NCBI GenBank assembly: GCA_963840075.1
Contig: CAWIXS010000027.1
Location: forward strand, 62,001-126,000
Direction of reading: 5' to 3'
Source: AWTP1-13 sp963840075
Lineage (GTDB): Bacteria > Pseudomonadota > Alphaproteobacteria > Rhizobiales > Hyphomicrobiaceae
DNA length: 64,000 nucleotides
The translations under genes and the position numbers were made by a program. The notes below the pieces were generated by a model. It worked only from the letters and a program-made list of their open reading frames with translations, was not told the origin of the DNA and did not search any database. This document shows positions 37,214 through 50,210 of the stretch, one piece after another. The stretch's first letter is position 1; the number at the start of each line of letters is the position of its first letter.

Positions 37214-38514
37214 GCGTCGCCGCCGTCGGCCTCATCGGAGTGGCGCTGCTGCTCGGGATGATCCTCGCGCGCGTGCCGATCGCGCTGGCGCTCGCCACCT
37301 CGGGGTTCCTGGGATACGCGGCAATCGACGGCTGGCAGCCCGCGCTCACGATGCTGGGGCTCGTGCCCTATCAGCTCGCCAGCTCCTACTCGCTGTCGGT
37401 GGTGCCGCTGTTCATCCTGATGGGGGCCGTGGCCTCGCGGGCCAACATGGCGGCCGAGTTGTTCGAGGCCTCCAACGCGCTGTTCTCCGGTGTCCGCGGC
37501 GCCCTCACCAACGCGACGGTCGGCGCCTGCACGCTGTTCGGTGCGATCTGCGGCTCGTCGATCGCCACCGCGGCCACCTTCTCCAAGGTGGCGATCCCCG
37601 AGATGCGCCGGCACGGCTACGACCCGGCGTTCGCCGCCGGCGCGGTAGCCTCGGCGGGGACGCTCGGCGTGCTGATTCCCCCATCCGTGCTCACCGCGAT
37701 CTACGCCATCGTTGCCGAGCAGTCGCTCACCAGGCTCTACGCCGCGGCGATGATCCCGGGCCTCGTCCTGGCCGCCCTCTATGTGCTCGCCGTGCTCGTG
37801 ATGGGCCGCCTGGCCCCCGCCTGGATTCCCAAGGTGCCGGCCATGCCGCTGAAGGTGCGCCTGCGGGCGGTGCTCGGCATGTGGAAGCTCGGTGTGCTGT
37901 TCTTCTTCGCCGTCGGCGGCATCTATCTCGGCTGGTTCTCGCCCACCGAGGCCGCCGCGGTGGCCGCCTTCGCTGCCCTCCTGATCGCCTTTGCCACGCG
38001 CTCGATGGGCGGGCGCGGCCTCGTCGAGGCCCTGCTGGAGACGGTCTATACCACCGCGGCGATCTTTTACATCGTGGTCGGCGCCTTCATATTCTCACGC
38101 TTCATCGTGGCCACCCAGTTCCCCAACGAGCTGGCGCGGCTGGTCCAGGAGGCGAGCCTGTCGCCGTTCTGGATCCTGGCCGCCGTCATGGCGCTCTATG
38201 TCCTGCTCGGCACCTTCCTCGACGAGGTCTCAACCATCCTCATCACCGTGCCTGTCACGCTGCCGCTGGTGACGGGCATCGGCTACGACGGCATCTGGTT
38301 CGGCGTCTTCGTCACCGTGATGTGCACCATCGGCCTCATCACCCCGCCCACCGGCATGACCGTGTTCGTGATCCAGGCCCAGCACCCGGAGATCCCGGTC
38401 GCGCGCATCTATCTCGGCACCCTGCCCTTCCTGATCGCGGATTTCATCCTGGTCGCCCTGCTGATCGCGGTGCCCGCGCTGGCGCTTTGGCTGCCGGCCT
38501 ACCTCAAAATGTAG
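37210..38514 (+). CDS. dctM: TRAP transporter large permease subunit
   Basis: A 434-residue polytopic protein with the DctM pattern: ALALATSGFLGYAAIDG near the start, SYSLSVVPLFILMGAVASRAN, GARGALxNATVGACTLFGAICGSSIATAATFSKVAIPEMRR, GYDPAFAAGAVASAGTLGVLIPPSVLTAIYA, then LLGTFLDEVSTILITVPVTLPLV and GLITPPTGMTVFVIQA. TRAP systems import organic acids such as C4-dicarboxylates, sialic acid or ectoine using the Na+ gradient; the substrate here is unknown. Start overlaps dctQ (ATGA). The gene is intact. Confidence 0.94.
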   Translation: MSVAAVGLIGVALLLGMILARVPIALALATSGFLGYAAIDGWQPALTMLGLVPYQLASSYSLSVVPLFILMGAVASRANMAAELFEASNALFSGVRGALTNATVGACTLFGAICGSSIATAATFSKVAIPEMRRHGYDPAFAAGAVASAGTLGVLIPPSVLTAIYAIVAEQSLTRLYAAAMIPGLVLAALYVLAVLVMGRLAPAWIPKVPAMPLKVRLRAVLGMWKLGVLFFFAVGGIYLGWFSPTEAAAVAAFAALLIAFATRSMGGRGLVEALLETVYTTAAIFYIVVGAFIFSRFIVATQFPNELARLVQEASLSPFWILAAVMALYVLLGTFLDEVSTILITVPVTLPLVTGIGYDGIWFGVFVTVMCTIGLITPPTGMTVFVIQAQHPEIPVARIYLGTLPFLIADFILVALLIAVPALALWLPAYLKM

Positions 38515-38543
38515 GGTGCAATCGCGCTACGCACGATTGCACC
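38515..38543. terminator. Hairpin after dctM (GGTGCAATCG family)
   Basis: Perfect 10-base arms GGTGCAATCG/CGATTGCACC enclose a 9-base loop immediately after the dctM stop. A second hairpin with the related arms GGTGCAATGC/GCATTGCACC lies at 38589-38617. The pair sits between the convergent dctM and mnmE and may end both transcripts; there is no T-run. Confidence 0.5.
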
Positions 38544-38588
38544 GAGCCGACCTCGCCTCAATCGGCGTCCTCGGAGAGACGGCGTTTC

Positions 38589-38617
38589 GGTGCAATGCTG
38601 GCTTCACGCATTGCACC
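38589..38617. repeat. Second GGTGCAAT-type hairpin between dctM and mnmE
   Basis: Perfect 10-base inverted arms around a 9-base loop; related in sequence to the 38515-38543 hairpin, differing in the last two arm bases. Confidence 0.5.
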
Positions 38618-38626
38618 CCACCGCTC

Positions 38627-39970
38627 TCACTTGCCGATGCAGAACCGGCCGAAGATCTCGGCGAGGACATCCTCCACGTCCACCCGCCCCGTAATGCGCC
38701 CCAGCGCAGTGGCGGCCCGGCGCAGGTCCTCGGCGCGCAGCTCGGGCTCGGCGGGCGCGCCGGCGAGATACGTCTCCAATGCCTCCACCGTGGCCGCGAT
38801 CTGCTGGCGGTGGCGTGCCTGCGTGATGACCGGCGTCTCCGATGCGCCCGCCGCCGCAGCCGCCCTGGCCTCGACGGCCTTGGCGAGCTCGGGCAGCCCC
38901 TCGCCGGTCAGCGCCGAGAGGCGCAACCAGCGCGGGCCCGTCGCTGGCTCCCCGCTGCCGCCACCGATGAGGTCGATCTTGTTCAATACCCACAGCGTCT
39001 CACCGCCGTCGCGGGCCACATCGGGCGGCGGCTCCGGCCGGGGGCCGGCGGCATCCATCAGCCACAGCACCAGGTCGGCATCGCGCGCACGCGCCACCGC
39101 CCGGCGGATGCCCTCGCGCTCCACCTTGCCCTCGGCCTCGCGGATGCCCGCCGTATCGCTGAGGATCACCGGCACGCCGCCCAGGTCCAGGGTCACCTCG
39201 ATGACATCGCGGGTGGTGCCCGCCTCGTCGGAGACGATGGCCGCCTCGCGCCGCGCGAACGCGTTGAGCAGGCTCGACTTGCCGACGTTGGGCGGGCCGG
39301 CGATGGCCACCCGGAAGCCCTCGCGCACGATCTCCCCGCGGCGCCCGTCCTCGAGGTGCTGGCGCATCGACGGCAGCAGCCTCGCCACCAGCGCGCGTGC
39401 CTCCTCGCACGCCCTGGCGCCGACGTCGGCCTCGTCGGAGAAGTCGATGGCGGCCTCGGTCAGTGCCTGCGCCCGGACGAGATCGGCGCGCCAGGCGTCG
39501 TAGAGCTGCGCCAGCGCGCCGCCGGCCTGCCGCAGGGCTTGGCGGCGCTGCGCGGCCGTCTCGGCATCGACGAGGTCGGCAATCGCCTCGGCGGCCGTGA
39601 GATCGATCTTGCCGTTCAGGAAGGCGCGGCGCGCGAACTCGCCGGGCTCCGCCAGCCGGCACCCGTCCACGGTGCCGAGCGCCGCCAGCACGCCGGCAAT
39701 CACCGCATGCCCGCCGTGGACGTGCAGCTCGGCCATGTCCTCGCCCGTCTCGCTCTTTGGGCCGGGGAACCAGAGCACCAGCGCCTCGTCGAGCACCTCA
39801 CCGGTCTCGGGGTGCCGCACCCGCCGGAACGCCGCCGCCCGCGGCTCGGGGCGCGGCGCCGCCATGCGGTCGAGCGCCACTCCGGCCGCAGGGCCCGAGG
39901 CACGGATGACCGCCACCCCGGCGCGGCCGTGACCGCTGGAGAGGGCGAAGATGGTCTGCTGCTCGGCCAT
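38627..39970 (-). CDS. mnmE: tRNA uridine-5-carboxymethylaminomethyl(34) synthesis GTPase
   Basis: MnmE with MnmG modifies the wobble uridine of several tRNAs. The 447-residue protein has the N-terminal tetrahydrofolate-binding domain (QTIFALSSGHGRAGVAVIRASG, GEDMAELHVHGGHAV), a helical domain, the GTPase with G1 AGPPNVGKSSLLN, G2 DEAGTTRDV, G3 DTAGI and G4 NKIDL, and the terminal FCIGK with the catalytic Cys. ATG 39970 and length are normal. In most bacteria mnmE lies near the origin with mnmG, rsmG and parAB downstream; here the downstream side holds TRAP genes instead, so that cluster is split. Confidence 0.96.
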   Translation of the reverse strand: MAEQQTIFALSSGHGRAGVAVIRASGPAAGVALDRMAAPRPEPRAAAFRRVRHPETGEVLDEALVLWFPGPKSETGEDMAELHVHGGHAVIAGVLAALGTVDGCRLAEPGEFARRAFLNGKIDLTAAEAIADLVDAETAAQRRQALRQAGGALAQLYDAWRADLVRAQALTEAAIDFSDEADVGARACEEARALVARLLPSMRQHLEDGRRGEIVREGFRVAIAGPPNVGKSSLLNAFARREAAIVSDEAGTTRDVIEVTLDLGGVPVILSDTAGIREAEGKVEREGIRRAVARARDADLVLWLMDAAGPRPEPPPDVARDGGETLWVLNKIDLIGGGSGEPATGPRWLRLSALTGEGLPELAKAVEARAAAAAGASETPVITQARHRQQIAATVEALETYLAGAPAEPELRAEDLRRAATALGRITGRVDVEDVLAEIFGRFCIGK

Positions 39971-40040
39971 CCCCCCTCATAGCGGCGCCGGCCTCGCGCG
40001 GCAAAGCCGCCGGGCCGGCTTCAGACCGCCTCTGCCGGCC

Positions 40041-40241
40041 TCAGCTCCGATACCCCGCATCGATCCCATCGAGCATACGCAGGTAGGCGGGCCAGTCGGC
40101 CGACCCTCGGCCGGCGGCGCCGTCGTGCTTCTCGTACTGGGCGGCGACCTTCTCGCACACCTCCGGCGCAATCTCGATCAGCTCGCCGCCGGTCGCTTCC
40201 ATGCGGATCTGGATCTCGGCGGCGCTGAGCAGATACTTCAT
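40041..40241 (-). CDS. Small conserved-looking protein of unknown function
   Basis: A 66-residue protein, MKYLLSAAEIQIRMEATGG... ending YLRMLDGIDAGYRS. Regular spacing of hydrophobic and charged residues and a good frame upstream of mnmE suggest it is real. It is not recognised. A longer reading from 40331 would add 30 residues (start MEPWCDFVAQ) but overlap the divergent 40322 gene. The gene is close upstream of mnmE in the same direction and may be cotranscribed. Confidence 0.5.
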   Translation of the reverse strand: MKYLLSAAEIQIRMEATGGELIEIAPEVCEKVAAQYEKHDGAAGRGSADWPAYLRMLDGIDAGYRS

Positions 40242-40292
40242 CAGGATGAAGGACCGGATGCGATCGCCGGCCAGAAAAAGGCTTTGAAGGGG

Positions 40293-40325
40293 CCATGGTG
40301 CCTGTGCTACAAAATCGCACCATGG
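40293..40325. promoter_or_regulatory. Inverted repeat between two divergent small genes
   Basis: Perfect 9-base arms CCATGGTGC (40293-40301) and GCACCATGG (40317-40325) lie across the start codon of the 40322 gene. As an operator this could repress that gene; as an mRNA hairpin it would bury its start. Both are inference. Confidence 0.35.
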
Positions 40326-40603
40326 TTCCAACGCTCGAGGACCTCGACCGGCGCGTCACCTTGCTGGAGGCGGCGCAGGGTGATACGACCCAGACGCTGC
40401 GCTGGGTGGTCGCCAAGCTCGGTCGCATCCAGGCCGTGCAGGATGAGCACACCCTGCGGCTGGAGCGGGTGGAGACGCGCCTCGATAAGGTGGAGACAAG
40501 GCTCAACAGCGTCGAGGCGAAGGTCGACGCGCTGCCGCGCGCAATCGCGGAGCTGATCGAAGCGTCCGAGAGGCGGCTCATGGCCGCCATTGCTCAGCGG
40601 TAG
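40322..40603 (+). CDS. Small coiled-coil protein
   Basis: A 93-residue protein, not recognised by name. From LEDLDRRVTLLEAAQ to LIEASERRL it shows heptad repeats with the recurring phrase RLERVETRLDKVETRLNSVEAKV, typical of small alphaproteobacterial coiled-coil proteins often found next to phage or toxin genes. The composition is clearly proteinaceous and in frame throughout. The ATG at 40322 opens the coding core; a GTG at 40295 would add nine residues and overlap the inverted repeat. Confidence 0.6.
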   Translation: MVPTLEDLDRRVTLLEAAQGDTTQTLRWVVAKLGRIQAVQDEHTLRLERVETRLDKVETRLNSVEAKVDALPRAIAELIEASERRLMAAIAQR

Positions 40604-40712
40604 CGTAAGACTCCACTCGCCGCAGCGGAGCTTCGCCCGCGGCCGATGCGGCCGCCGCCGTGCCATCGGTCCACCTGCGCGTTATGCTCGGCGCGAAACG
40701 CCAGGAGACCCT

Positions 40713-42775
<2,063 letters not shown>

Positions 42776-43032
42776 GGCCGGCACGCGCGAGCGCATTCCG
42801 GCCGAAGACACCGCCTACCGTCCGGGCAACGAGGCTACGGCGATACGCCGAGCTGCTTCAGCGCGTCCTTTGCTGCCTGGTGAGTCGGCGAGAGCTAGCA
42901 CGTGCCCGCCACCCCACGCCGCCCCCTCATCTCAAGCCGTCTACCGCCCCGCCGTGCCCCGGGCGAAGAAGGCCCGGCCCAGCCCGAGAGCGCCGCTCAG
43001 AGGCTGAGTAGCCGGGCCCCCCCAGTGGTCAC

Positions 43033-44904
43033 TCATGCAGCTCGAGACGGCCGTGACAGCTCCGAGCCCAGCGAGCGCTTCACCTTCTCAACGATGTGGA
43101 AACGCGCCATCATCACCGCGGTGAGAGCGTGCGAGGACAGGGCGCGCTCGATATCCGCCGGCGTCCACGTCCGTCCGTTGGTGAGGTTGCGCACGGTCAT
43201 GATCGCTTCGATGAGCTGGCTCTCGTACCACTCCTCCACGTACTCGACGATCTTCCGCCCGATGGCCGCATCGTTGCCGGGATTGAACTCCTTAGCGAAG
43301 AACCTGACCAGATCTCGATAGCCGCGGAAGTCGCGGTTCGCTTTGACGAGATCGCCCGTCAGCGCGTCCCCAACGATCTCGGCGGCTTTGTCTTCAAGCT
43401 CGCTCTCGGCCCGGGTGCCGTTGGTGCTCGAGATCCAAGTGATCTTCGGCTCCTGCGGGTTGACTGTGATTGCTGACACCGCCTCACCTGCGGAGTCCAC
43501 CAGATCGGCGAGGTAGTCGTCGCTGACCGACCGCCGCGCTGGCCACCGCTTCCTCCCACGCCCCGATCCGACCCTGTTGAACTCGAACTCGAGCCACCTG
43601 GAGCACGGCCAGCCCCGAGAAGAGACCCGCCAGGGTCCCTGCGATACCGGCTGGGCCGCAGCAGCTCCCGGATGCGCTGGAGACGCTCGATGATGCGCTC
43701 GCGGGCCTTGCCTGAAGGGTCGTGCTCAGTCTTGGCCATGATCTCGTCGATCTTGGCCTTAATTTCCGCCGGCATCTTCTCGCGGAACTCTGCGCCCCAC
43801 ACCTCGAACCAGTTGGCCTCTTGCACGTCCTCGCCGTTGATGATGAGGCGGCTGCGAGCCGTATCGGCCCGGAACGTCCACCGTCTCTCTCGGTTCGATG
43901 TAGATGACCACGTGCTCTGCGCCGAACACGATGCCGAAGCCCGCCAGGAGCCGCCGCGCGGCAGGCGGCATCAGTTGCACATAGATCTCGTTCTGGAACA
44001 CCACGCCGACCTTGCAGGTCCGGCCGCCGCGGCTGCTCATGTCCTTCGACGCCTTCACGGGATCCTCGAACAGCCACCAGTGCGCATCTGCCGTCGTCAG
44101 GCGGACGGTGCCGTTGGCGCGAGCGTACTTGTCGAACAGCGCCTTCGTCCCGTTCACGGTCTGGAGATTGAACGTCTGGTGCGAGGCCGGCGGCTCTTCC
44201 TCCGGCCACGCGTCCTGGTCGCGTGTCAGCACGCGGACCTGGATCTTCACATGCTCAGGCACGCGAAAGTACCGCCCTGTAAGATACGTGATGAGCCAGT
44301 TCATCCCGCGGCCGGCATCCTCCGGTGGAAAACAGGTGTTGTCCTCCTCGGAAGTACCGAGGAGCGTGACCTTTGTCCCGCTTTGCGCGATGGCCTTGGG
44401 CCGGACCGCGTCCTTGATCCTGGGAGAATACGCCGGACCGTCCTCGAGATTGAAGGCATCCAGCCCGTACTCTCCCTTCTCGTCGTCGCGATGCAGCTTC
44501 ACCATCGCGCCTTTGCCGTCCCGCCAGGATTGATAGACCAGTCCGTGACTGTTCCGATGCAGAGCCGTGATCTTGGCACCGACGCCAAAGTTCTGAGAGA
44601 TGCCCTGCGTTCCGTTCGCGCCTTGCACAGCCAGCGCATTGAGGTATTGCACCATCTGGTCCGGAGTCATGCCGTCGCCGTTGTCCACGACAGACAACTT
44701 GTACTGACCGGTGCGCTTTAGATGGTCCCAGTCCGCATCCCAGATGATTGAGCCTTCCGAACGGTCACCGGCCATACGCCGGCGTTGGATCGCTTCGAGT
44801 GCGTTCTGCGTCAGCTCGCGGATCTGCTGGTTGGGAGGCGTATCGGCGGAGAGGCGATCAAGCAAGAATGCAATATTCGCCACCCGCATAGGCAGGGTAG
44901 TCAT
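43033..44904 (-). CDS. GHKL-fold ATP-binding protein of unknown role, two frameshifts
   Basis: About 620 residues. The N-terminal half is a Hsp90/MutL/MORC-type ATPase: N-box ELTQNALEAI (Asn34), VVDNGDGMTPDQM (Asp74, residues 72-84) and NFGVGAKITAL with the second Gly-rich motif (105-112). A middle domain follows (GRGMNWLITYLTGRYF), then a helical part ending RERIIERLQRIRELLR, a Gly/Ser linker, and a C-terminal domain with VKANRDFRGYRDLVRFFAKEF, ERALSSHALTAVMMARFHI. Frames change near 43865 and 43525. The domain order is seen in unnamed bacterial proteins; function unknown, and a defence role is only a possibility. ATG 44904. Confidence 0.75.
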
Positions 44905-45220
44905 GGTTCTCTCCGTTGCGTGGCGGCCTGGGCCGCGTGGCTAGGCGCCTGCGAACGAACGAGACGTGCGTGGACGATCGTCAGGGGACGAATCGCTCGA
45001 GTGAGGCTCAGATCTGCTATCAGAGATTTCCGCCTCAGTCAAAGCTGGCATGCGGTACCGTCACGCCGGCTCGTTGTGCAGCGTCCAGAATGAACGATGG
45101 GGCCCTCCGAGCCACACCCCCAGGTAATCACCCCCACGCTCGCTAGGAGGGGGTCGCTGAAAACGCGGCGGTAATCCCGTGCGTGTAGTCGCCGCAGTAA
45201 TTTCTTGGCGCCACGTGAGG
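44905..45220. other. Spacer between the GHKL gene and tRNA-Gln
   Basis: A 316-base stretch with no gene or repeat recognised; somewhat less GC-rich at 45000-45060. It probably carries the GHKL promoter. Confidence 0.35.
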
Positions 45221-45294
45221 TGGCTGGGGGACTAGGATTCGAACCTAGATTAACGGAGTCAGAGTCCGCTGTTCTGCCGTTGAACTATCCCCCA
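45221..45294 (-). tRNA. tRNA-Gln (anticodon CTG)
   Basis: On the minus strand, the 7-base acceptor stem TGGGGGA pairs with TCCCCCA, followed by discriminator G and an encoded CCA. The anticodon stem GCGGA/TCCGT holds the loop CTCTGAC, giving anticodon CTG (glutamine). The T-arm has the canonical GGTTCGAATCC and the D-arm reads TAGTTCAACGGCAGAACA. The length of 74 bases with CCA is normal. tRNA genes are common insertion points for islands; no flanking direct repeat was found. Confidence 0.95.
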
Positions 45295-45581
45295 ACGGCA
45301 CGTGGCGCGCCGCCCGACGGGCGGGGCGCGCCAGCTATCTAACAAGGCTCGTCCCTCCCGGCAAGGCGACGGAACGCCAAGAGACGGAGCATCGGTCAAC
45401 GGCCGCGGTAGCGATCTGACCGGCCCTGCCTGCGCGCCGCCGTGCGCCCCACGTTTGACCCCGGGATGCGACCTGCTAGAGTGGCGGTTTGCACAAAAAA
45501 GGCTCCTCGGCCGCCTTGCCGGTCCGAAACAAGCAGGTGCCGAAGCTTTTTGGCGGGGGCAAGGACAAGGGCGGCGCCAGC

Positions 45582-46771
45582 ATGTCGGAGACTGGAGGAT
45601 CCGGGGAAAGTATCGGCTTGCCCGGCACGGCAGCGGCAGCACCTGCGGTCGCGCCGCTCCTCGGCCGTCACGCCGCCCCGCTCGACGGCTGGGCCGCGGA
45701 CGTTGCACCGGAGGACCGGCCGGCCGGCACGGTGCCCCCGCCTACGCCGCCCTGGACCTCGGCACCAACAACTGCCGCCTGCTGGTGGCGCGGCCGTCGC
45801 GCCGCGGCTTCCGGGTGGTCGACGCGTTCTCGCGCATCATCCGCCTGGGCGAAGGCGTGGCCGCCAGCCGGCGCCTGTCCGAGGAGGCGATCGAGCGCAC
45901 CATCGATGCACTGAAAGTCTGTGCCACGAAGATGCGCAGGCATTGCGTCGAGCGCGCCGGCCTCATCGCCACGGAGGCGTGCCGGCTCGCCGACAACGCG
46001 CCGCAGTTCCTGAGCCGCGTGCGTTCCGAGACCGATCTCGACATCAAGATCGTGACGCGCGAGGCCGAGGCGCGGCTCGCCGTCTCGGGCTGCGCCTCGC
46101 TGATCGACACGCAGTCGGACCTGGTGCTCGTGTTCGACATCGGCGGCGGCTCCTCCGAGCTCGTCTGGCTCGACCTGACACGCCGCCCGACGCGGGCGAA
46201 GGGCGGCCACCTGGACCGCCTGGCGGTGCAGGACTGCGTCGCGGCATGGACCTCGCTGCCCGCGGGCGTGGTCACGCTGGCGGAGCGCTACGACTGCCGG
46301 TTCGTCGACGCCGAGACCTTCGAGGCCATGGTCGGCCATGTCATGGACCTGCTCGCGCCGTTCGAGGCCGACCACTGCCTGCGCCAGCGCATGGCGGGCA
46401 GAGGCACGCAGCTGCTCGGCACCTCCGGCACGGTCACGACCGTGGCCGGCGTCCATCTGGGGCTGCCGCGCTACGACCGCAAGCGGGTCGACGGCTGCTG
46501 GCTCGATGCGTCCGAGGCGCGTCGCGTCACCGCGCGCCTGCTCGAGTCGAGCTACGCGCAACGGGTGGCGCAACCCTGCATCGGCAAGGAGCGGGCAGAC
46601 CTGGTCCTCGCCGGCTGCGCCATCCTGGAGGCGCTCCTGCGCACCTGGCCGTGCGACCGGCTGCGGGTGGCCGACCGCGGGCTGCGCGAGGGCATACTCG
46701 CCACGCTGATGGCCGAGGACGGCGTCCATCGCGCCGGCAGCAGGGGCTGGCGCTGGCAGGAGCGGAGGTAG
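45582..46771 (+). CDS. ppx: Exopolyphosphatase / guanosine pentaphosphate phosphohydrolase family, one frameshift
   Basis: Ppx/GppA proteins degrade polyphosphate or pppGpp. The core from about 45740 reads YAALDLGTNNCRLLVA (phosphate-1 loop), FSRIIRLGEGV, LIATEACRLADNA, VLVFDIGGGSSELVWL (phosphate-2 loop) and LLGTSGTVTTVAG, with a C-terminal RVADRGLREGIL. A ~50-residue N-terminal lead (from ATG 45582, SGESIGLPG...) is in another frame, joined near 45735; it is of low complexity and might be the true leader. A TTG at 45489 would extend it further. The protein is short (about 395 residues), lacking the large C-terminal domain of E. coli Ppx, as usual in this order. It abuts rlmE. Confidence 0.88.
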
Positions 46772-46774
46772 GCC

Positions 46775-47477
46775 ATCGGCAAGCGAGGCGCGGGCAGCAT
46801 CTCCGGCGGGCACCGGCGGCCGAAGCAGAAGCTCAAGACCGCCAGGCAGCGCACCGCCTCCTCGCAGCGCTGGCTCGAGCGCCAGCTCAACGACCCCTAC
46901 GTGGCCGCCGCCAGGCGCGAGGGCTATCGCTCGCGTGCGGCCTACAAGCTCATCGAGATCGATGCCAAGCACAGCCTGCTCGAGCCGGGCGCGCGCGTCG
47001 TCGACCTGGGCGCCGCACCGGGGGGCTGGTCGCAGGTGGCCGCGGCGAAGGTCAAGGCGGTCGAAGGCAAGGGCCAGGTGGTCGCCATCGACCTCCTGGA
47101 GATGGAGGCGCTGGCGGGCGTCGCAATTTCTGCGGCTCGACTTCATGGACCCGGAGGCGCCGGCCCGGCTGAAGGCGCTGCTGCGCGGCGCCCGGGCCGA
47201 TGTCGTGCTCTCGGACATGGCGGCGCAGGGCATCGGCCACACGCGCACCGACCATCTGCGCATCATGGCGCTGGCGGAGGCGGCGGTCGAGTTCGCCGGC
47301 GACGTGCTGGAGCGCGGCGGCGCGCTCGTGTGCAAGGTGCTCCAAGGCGGCACCGAGCGCGCCCTGCTCGACCGCCTGAAGCGCGACTTCGCCAGCGTCC
47401 GTCACGTCAAGCCGCCCGCGAGCCGGGCCGAGTCGGCGGAGATGTACGTGGTGGCACTGGGCTTTCGCGGCCGATAG
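46775..47477 (+). CDS. rlmE: 23S rRNA (uridine-2'-O)-methyltransferase, no canonical start codon, one frameshift
   Basis: RlmE (FtsJ/RrmJ) methylates U2552 in the ribosomal A-site loop. The product (about 234 residues) has a basic N-terminal extension (HRRPKQKLKTARQRTASSQRWLERQLNDPYV) usual in alphaproteobacteria, then GYRSRAAYKLIEID with the catalytic Lys, VVDLGAAPGGWSQVAA (SAM-binding), VVLSDMAAQ, and VCKVLQGG with the final Lys region. The frame changes near 47122. The in-frame stop of ppx (46769) closes the frame upstream, and the conserved N-terminus begins at 46775, where the codon is ATC (6 bases after a GGAGG site). GTG 46901 would lose the extension. Either ATC initiates or ATG was misread. 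Confidence 0.88.
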
Positions 47478-47494
47478 GGGCCCGTCTTGCGCCG

Positions 47495-47767
47495 TCAGCG
47501 GCCCCGGCCCAGTCCGCCGCCTTGTGTGCCGCGGCTGAGGGCCTCGCGCGCCCAGCAGGGGTAGCTTGCGTAGACGCCGGTGGGGTCCTCGTGACGGGCG
47601 CGTTCCTCGCAGACCGAGTACCGTCGATAGAAGCGCTTCCGCTGCGACTTCGCATTGTCCTTGCGGGCGGCGTACTTGCGGGCGGCGTCGGCGGGCGAGG
47701 TCAGCGCAAACGAGTCGAGGGCGAAGATGCCGCCCGCGAAGATGACGATGGCCAGGAACGTGCGCAT
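47495..47767 (-). CDS. Small exported basic protein
   Basis: A 90-residue protein, not recognised. It has a signal peptide (MRTFLAIVIFAGGIFALDSFALTS) ending near PADAARKY, then a very basic middle (ARKDNAKSQRKRFYRRYSVCEERARHEDP) and TGVYASYPCWAREALSRG, with two Cys that could form a disulfide. A similar layout is seen in short hypothetical proteins of this order. It is convergent with rlmE. ATG 47767 begins the signal peptide. Confidence 0.7.
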   Translation of the reverse strand: MRTFLAIVIFAGGIFALDSFALTSPADAARKYAARKDNAKSQRKRFYRRYSVCEERARHEDPTGVYASYPCWAREALSRGTQGGGLGRGR

Positions 47768-48129
47768 GTCGGGCTCCGGCAGCGTTGCAGGTTGCGATGG
47801 GCCCATGAGCCGGCCCACACAGCCAAAACGGCGGTTGTACCGGCGATCCGGCGCCCTTCCGGGTCACAGCTTCATGATCGGAACACTATCCATCATCCTT
47901 CATCCTTCTCCATCCTGCATCCTTTTTCACGCCGCCCCTGCAGAGGCCCAGGCCCGCCTTCACCCTGCCTTCCGCATTGGCCAGGGGGCACCCTTCCCCT
48001 CATTTGCCGAGGCTGCTATGAGGGGCATTGTAGCGATTCCACGAAAATGGGCGGCTGAAGGGCCGCGTGCCGGGCGAGACGGGCCCGGCGCGCCCGTATT
48101 CGGCCAACCTGGGCAACGAGGAGGCGAGA
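47768..48129. other. Spacer upstream of guaB
   Basis: 362 bases. Around 47888-47935 there is an irregular run of CATCCTT(C/T)-type units (CCATCATCCTTCATCCTTC) on the plus strand. No gene; the guaB promoter presumably lies here. The frame upstream of 48130 is open but not protein-like. Confidence 0.45.
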
Positions 48130-49614
<1,485 letters not shown>

Positions 49615-49773
49615 AGCAGGTTGTGGGTCAACGCCGGCGCAAGCCGGAGGCAGACCCAACACTTTCGAGATGTTGCTCACCGCGTGCCGGGTCTTGGCAT
49701 TCTCGCTCGATCCGGCCTTCGGCTGAGCGGTCATGGTCAGGGGGCCGGCCCGCGCGAGGGCCGGAAAGCGCAG

Positions 49774-50205
49774 GTGAGCCAGGTCGCCATTTTTTATCCC
49801 GTATTCGTGCAGGTGCTGTTGACGATGGTGGTTTACGTCCTGCTGATGGCAGCCCGCGCCCGTGCCATCGCAGCGGCCAGCCGCAAGCAGGGAAGTCGCG
49901 ATATCGCGATGGGTCGCTTTGCCTGGCCGGACGACGCCCAGAAACGCGCCCACAACCAGCGCAACCAGTTCGAGCTGCCGGTGCTGTTCTATGCGGCGAC
50001 GGCCTTCGCCCTCATCCTCGGCGCGGTGGACCCGACGATGCTGGCGCTGGCCTGGGCCTTCGTGGCGAGCCGCGTCGTTCATGCCGCCATCCACATCGGG
50101 CCGAACAGGATTCGCTGGCGGGGGCCGGCGTTCGTCCTCGGCTTTCTGATCGTAACCGCGATGTGGCTGAAGCTCTTCCTGCACGTCGCCATGCGTGCCA
50201 CCTGA
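49774..50205 (+). CDS. MAPEG family membrane protein
   Basis: A 143-residue integral membrane protein with four predicted helices: FYPVFVQVLLTMVVYVLLM, ELPVLFYAATAFALILGAV, LALAWAFVASRVVHAAIHI and VLGFLIVTAMWLKLFLHV. The motif RAHNQRNQFELPVLFYA and the SRVVHAAIH helix belong to the MAPEG superfamily, which includes glutathione-dependent transferases and leukotriene synthases. Bacterial members mostly lack an assigned role. GTG 49774 is the start. It ends 5 bases before rsmB. Confidence 0.85.
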   Translation: MSQVAIFYPVFVQVLLTMVVYVLLMAARARAIAAASRKQGSRDIAMGRFAWPDDAQKRAHNQRNQFELPVLFYAATAFALILGAVDPTMLALAWAFVASRVVHAAIHIGPNRIRWRGPAFVLGFLIVTAMWLKLFLHVAMRAT

Positions 50206-50210
50206 CATCC

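Noticed and set aside
45095..45300. A possible integration site of an island at tRNA-Gln
   Set aside because: No direct repeat of the tRNA 3' end and no integrase gene were found in the neighbouring sequence.
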